Shown here piece after piece: positions 30,759 to 33,210 of a DNA stretch of 33,210 nucleotides. The stretch comes from Gammaproteobacteria bacterium. GTDB taxonomy: Bacteria; Pseudomonadota; Gammaproteobacteria; Steroidobacterales; Woeseiaceae. How positions within the stretch are numbered: position 1 is the stretch's first letter; every line of letters begins with the position of its first letter. Location of the stretch: the NCBI GenBank assembly GCA_029865385.1, contig JAOUGX010000032.1:1-33210 (forward strand), written 5' to 3'. The translations under genes and the position numbers were made by a program. The notes under the pieces were generated by a model. The model did no database searches and was not told the origin of the DNA. It saw nothing but the letters and a program-made list of their open reading frames with translations.

Positions 30759-31611
30759 CCGCAATTGCTGCGTGCTTACGGCGCCGGACACCGAACAACA
30801 GCAGCATCAGCAACATCGGGCCGCCAAACATGCCGCCTCCGCCGGAGCCGTCCTTCCAGCTGACTTCCGCGAGCTGCGGCTCTTCCTTCAGGCGCAATTC
30901 GAAACGGTCGAGTTCGCCCAGCAGATTCCCGGTCATGTCATCCACCGCGGCGGTAAAACTGGTATTGCGCCCTCTGCGTATCGTTTCCGCAGATTCAACG
31001 GCAGTCGAGTTCGATTGAAACTGGTCGGTACCCGGTGCGCGAAACAGCAACTTGCGCGTGGCGACGTCGAACACCGCCGTATCGACGAATGTCTGAACCT
31101 CGTTGCCGGTACCTTTGATGACGTAGGCACCGACGATCGTCCAGTACAGGAACGACGACTTCCGGTCTTCGCTGACCGATACCTGGTCATAGGACACCAG
31201 CGCCATCACGTCGACGCCGTAGAGTCGGGCAACCTGCTGCATGCCCTCGAATCCTTTGCTCGATCGCAGGTAGGTATCCGGAATGACCTCGATATGCGCG
31301 ATGTAGTCGCGATCCATGAAGGCGGTTTTGACGTTACCAAGGAGATCCGTCTTGGTTGCTTCGCTGATCGCTGCGTCGGACGCGTTGCGAGCGGGAACGA
31401 AGGCGATGCCGACGCGCAGTGGCAGGCTCAGGCGGGGAATGCTCTCAGTCGGTTCCGGCGGGACCTCGCCCTTGGGATACAGGTAATCCACCAGGCTGCT
31501 CGAGACGCCGTCGCGAGTGCCATACGGTTCGCCCAGCTGCCACAAGGCGCTGCACCCGGCCAGGAAAAGCAGTGAGAGTGCAAGGACAATTGAAGTATAA
31601 CGTTGCGTCAT
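30697..31611 (-). CDS. Rhombotarget-type lipoprotein with GlyGly-CTERM-like tail and C-terminal extension
   Basis: A 304-residue lipoprotein. ATG at 31611 has GGGAG upstream; lipobox LAGC gives Cys20. The core (IPRLSLPLRVGIAFVPARNA, then LYGVDVMALVSYDQVSVSED) matches rhombotarget lipoproteins (TIGR04179-like). Near the end, GGGGMFGGPMLLMLLLFGVR followed by RRKH is a textbook GlyGly-CTERM signal: glycines, one membrane helix and a basic cluster, cut by rhombosortase. Unusually the frame continues about 24 residues past the basic cluster, overlapping the convergent gene by 62 bases. This may reflect loss of the original stop codon. No rhombosortase gene is in the window. Confidence 0.8.
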   Translation of the reverse strand: MTQRYTSIVLALSLLFLAGCSALWQLGEPYGTRDGVSSSLVDYLYPKGEVPPEPTESIPRLSLPLRVGIAFVPARNASDAAISEATKTDLLGNVKTAFMDRDYIAHIEVIPDTYLRSSKGFEGMQQVARLYGVDVMALVSYDQVSVSEDRKSSFLYWTIVGAYVIKGTGNEVQTFVDTAVFDVATRKLLFRAPGTDQFQSNSTAVESAETIRRGRNTSFTAAVDDMTGNLLGELDRFELRLKEEPQLAEVSWKDGSGGGGMFGGPMLLMLLLFGVRRRKHAAIAVTAVEQGARGRTRATRLRRS

Positions 31612-31887
31612 AATCGTGCTCCCGAAAAGCATTGTCGATGACCGGCGCGATTATGCCGGTTTTCAGAAACAAGAATGGCTTTTCCGGAGCTGCGGACGCC
31701 TGATGATTCCCTGATATTTCCTTGACTATTGGGCGAAGGGCCGGTGCGATTGCGCCAGCAGGCATAAGCCGGCGCCACAGTGCCGCTACGGCCAGAAGCA
31801 ATCAACCGGATACGAGTTGTTACAGACTGCGTATTTCCTGCATGGCATGGTAGGGTCCGGTAATAACAGGAATATCCGGAGTCTTTC
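31612..31887. other. Intergenic region between divergent genes
   Basis: About 275 bases. TTGACT (31722-31727) with TGCGAT 17 bases later (31745-31750) is a possible weak promoter on the plus strand. The glutathione peroxidase ribosome-binding site GGAG lies seven bases before its ATG. No gene or repeat family seen elsewhere is recognised. Confidence 0.35.
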
Positions 31888-32427
31888 ATGCGCGCTTTTC
31901 TGGGAACACTATTTGCAATGAGTATTTCACTTACCAACGCCAACGCTGCCGATCTCCTCGACCAGGATTTTCGCCGCCTCGCGGCAGATGAGGTCGTGAA
32001 CCTGCAGAGCGCTTATGCCGGCAAGGTCGTTCTCGTGGTGAATACTGCGTCCAAGTGCGGCAACACGCCCCAGTACGAGGGCCTGGAAGCCCTGTACCAG
32101 GAATACGGCGATGACGGCCTCGTTGTGCTCGGCTTCCCGTCCAATGACTTCATGGGTCAGGAACCCGGCACCGAGGAAGAAATCCAGGATTTCTGCCGGC
32201 TCACCTACAAGGTCAAGTTCCCGATGTTCGAGAAGGTGGTCGTGAAGGGCGACGATGCGCACGCATTCTACAAGGAACTGGCGGCGGAATCGGGTACCTA
32301 CCCCACCTGGAATTTCCACAAGTACCTGATCGGCAGGGATGGAAAGTTAATTGCACAATTCAGCCCGCGAACGCAACCCGACGACAGCAAGCTGCTCGAC
32401 AGCATCAAGACCGCGCTCGCCAACTGA
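31888..32427 (+). CDS. Exported glutathione peroxidase-family protein
   Basis: A 179-residue thiol peroxidase with a signal peptide (MRAFLGTLFAMSISLTNANA), so periplasmic. The catalytic residues are Cys57 (TASKCGNTPQ), Gln91 (GQEPGT), Trp141 and Asn142 (PTWNFHKYL). In the FPxNxF motif Ser85 replaces the resolving Cys found in thioredoxin-dependent GPx proteins, so it may depend on glutathione or another Cys (Cys103) for turnover. It reduces hydroperoxides in the family. The stop TGA at 32425-32427 abuts the ATG of the alpha/beta hydrolase, so both genes form one operon. Confidence 0.88.
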   Translation: MRAFLGTLFAMSISLTNANAADLLDQDFRRLAADEVVNLQSAYAGKVVLVVNTASKCGNTPQYEGLEALYQEYGDDGLVVLGFPSNDFMGQEPGTEEEIQDFCRLTYKVKFPMFEKVVVKGDDAHAFYKELAAESGTYPTWNFHKYLIGRDGKLIAQFSPRTQPDDSKLLDSIKTALAN

Positions 32428-33147
32428 ATGACGCTGAAGACTTCTCGCCAGAAGGAATTCGGACTCAGGCCGCCGCACCGCATACTCAAACTTTTAGAGG
32501 TACGGGCGCTGTTCGAGATGGCCTCGCTGCTGCCGACCTTGCCGGTTTTGCTGGCTCATGAGCGCGGCGACGGGCGGCAGGTGATGCTGATCCCCGGGCT
32601 GTTTGCCAACGACCGCTCGACCTGGGCATTGCGACGCTACCTTGAAGCGCTTGCTTACGATGCGCTGCCGTGGGGTCTTGGACGGAACAGCGGCCAGCCC
32701 GAAGTCGACGCGGCGCGAGTCATCGAACAAATTCACAAAGTGCGGCGCAGTGACGAGCCGATTACGCTCATAGGCTGGAGTCTCGGCGGTGTGATCGCCC
32801 GTGAAGTTGCGCGGCGCGAACCGCAAATGGTTCGAGAGGTGCTGACGCTCGGCACGCCGGTGGAAGGCGGCCCCAAATACACGGCGGGCGCGTCCCGCTT
32901 TGCAGAGCGTGGCAATATCGACCTGGACGAACTGGAAGAACACATTCACGCGCTCAACGCACAGGGAATCCGGCAACCATTGACGGTGGTCTACAGCCAT
33001 GGCGATGGCATCGTGGATTGGCGCGCCGCGATTGACCGCTACAATCCGCACGCGCGGCACAGGCGCGTTATCGGTTCGCACCTCGGCCTCGGCTTCAACC
33101 CGCTGGTATGGCGGCTGGTGGCGAAAACCCTTTCCGGCACGGCCTGA
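32428..33147 (+). CDS. Alpha/beta-hydrolase fold esterase/lipase-like protein
   Basis: A 239-residue cytoplasmic protein without signal peptide. The nucleophile motif GWSLGG puts Ser118 at the elbow. The oxyanion region is LIPGLFANDRSTW (about 54-66). The acid is probably in YSHGDGIVDW and the His in GSHLGLGFNP near the C-terminus, so a full triad is present. It resembles small lipase/esterase proteins with an N-terminal helical cap (RILKLLEVRALFEMASLLPT). The start codon follows the glutathione peroxidase stop with no gap; no independent ribosome-binding site is clear, which suggests translational coupling. Substrate unknown. Confidence 0.85.
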   Translation: MTLKTSRQKEFGLRPPHRILKLLEVRALFEMASLLPTLPVLLAHERGDGRQVMLIPGLFANDRSTWALRRYLEALAYDALPWGLGRNSGQPEVDAARVIEQIHKVRRSDEPITLIGWSLGGVIAREVARREPQMVREVLTLGTPVEGGPKYTAGASRFAERGNIDLDELEEHIHALNAQGIRQPLTVVYSHGDGIVDWRAAIDRYNPHARHRRVIGSHLGLGFNPLVWRLVAKTLSGTA

Positions 33148-33179
33148 CGCGCATCGACACTTGCGTGCCCGGCACGGGC

Positions 33180-33198
33180 GGGGTCGAATAACGGATCC
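33180..33198. repeat. REP-like repeat, family D, copy 3
   Basis: GGGGTCGAATAACGGATCC, sharing the GGGGTCGAA core and the GGAT with the copy at 14931. It lies 32 bases after the alpha/beta-hydrolase stop codon near the window end. Confidence 0.55.
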
Positions 33199-33210
33199 AT
33201 CGCAGGAGCA

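Overview
The window reads as chromosomal DNA of a GC-rich Gram-negative bacterium, most likely a gammaproteobacterium of the Woeseiaceae / Steroidobacterales / Xanthomonadales kind. The lineage is inferred from the gene families: a CadC/adenylate-cyclase-like TolB-TPR membrane protein, a TPR Ser/Thr kinase paired with an ECF sigma factor, a TorF-type porin, a rhombosortase-target lipoprotein, and many exported or lipidated small proteins. No rRNA, tRNA, CRISPR array, phage module or transposase gene was found.

Layout. 1-2000: TorF-like porin, a SpeD-type pyruvoyl decarboxylase and a four-helix SMR/EamA-like transporter, probably one polyamine-related operon. 2049-4810: exported acetamidase/formamidase and two membrane proteins, the second with its 3' end replaced by a repeat. 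4744-5764 (minus): a winged-helix nucleotidyltransferase and a HEPN protein, with a perfect inverted repeat placed over the predicted -10 box. 6016-7154 (minus): DUF2089 regulator plus membrane protein. 7454-12385: lipocalin-like exported protein, beta-propeller lipoprotein, TolB-TPR membrane protein, SnoaL-like lipoprotein. 12441-14803 (minus): acyl-CoA synthetase and a Tat-type NADP-binding oxidoreductase. 14953-19805 (minus): a roughly 1200-residue exported protein followed by two related lipoproteins, divergent from a TPR kinase-ECF sigma operon (20004-23473). 23685-26461: DUF6491 protein, CAP-domain protein and exported Zn amidohydrolase, each separated by the same palindrome. 26641-26931: 3' remnant of a TPR gene. 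27045-33147: GFA protein, bicupin, two bactofilins, AraC-GyrI regulator, DUF1579-like protein, rhombotarget lipoprotein, glutathione peroxidase and alpha/beta hydrolase.

The most distinctive overall feature is a dense set of four families of REP-like palindromic repeats (called A to D here), almost all within a few dozen bases of stop codons. One has become part of a coding sequence and another abuts a gene remnant. The best candidates for under-described biology are the kinase-sigma operon facing the giant exported protein and its two lipoproteins, the nucleotidyltransferase-HEPN pair with its operator, and the divergent SpeD next to a small transporter. All functions are read from sequence only; no searches were run.
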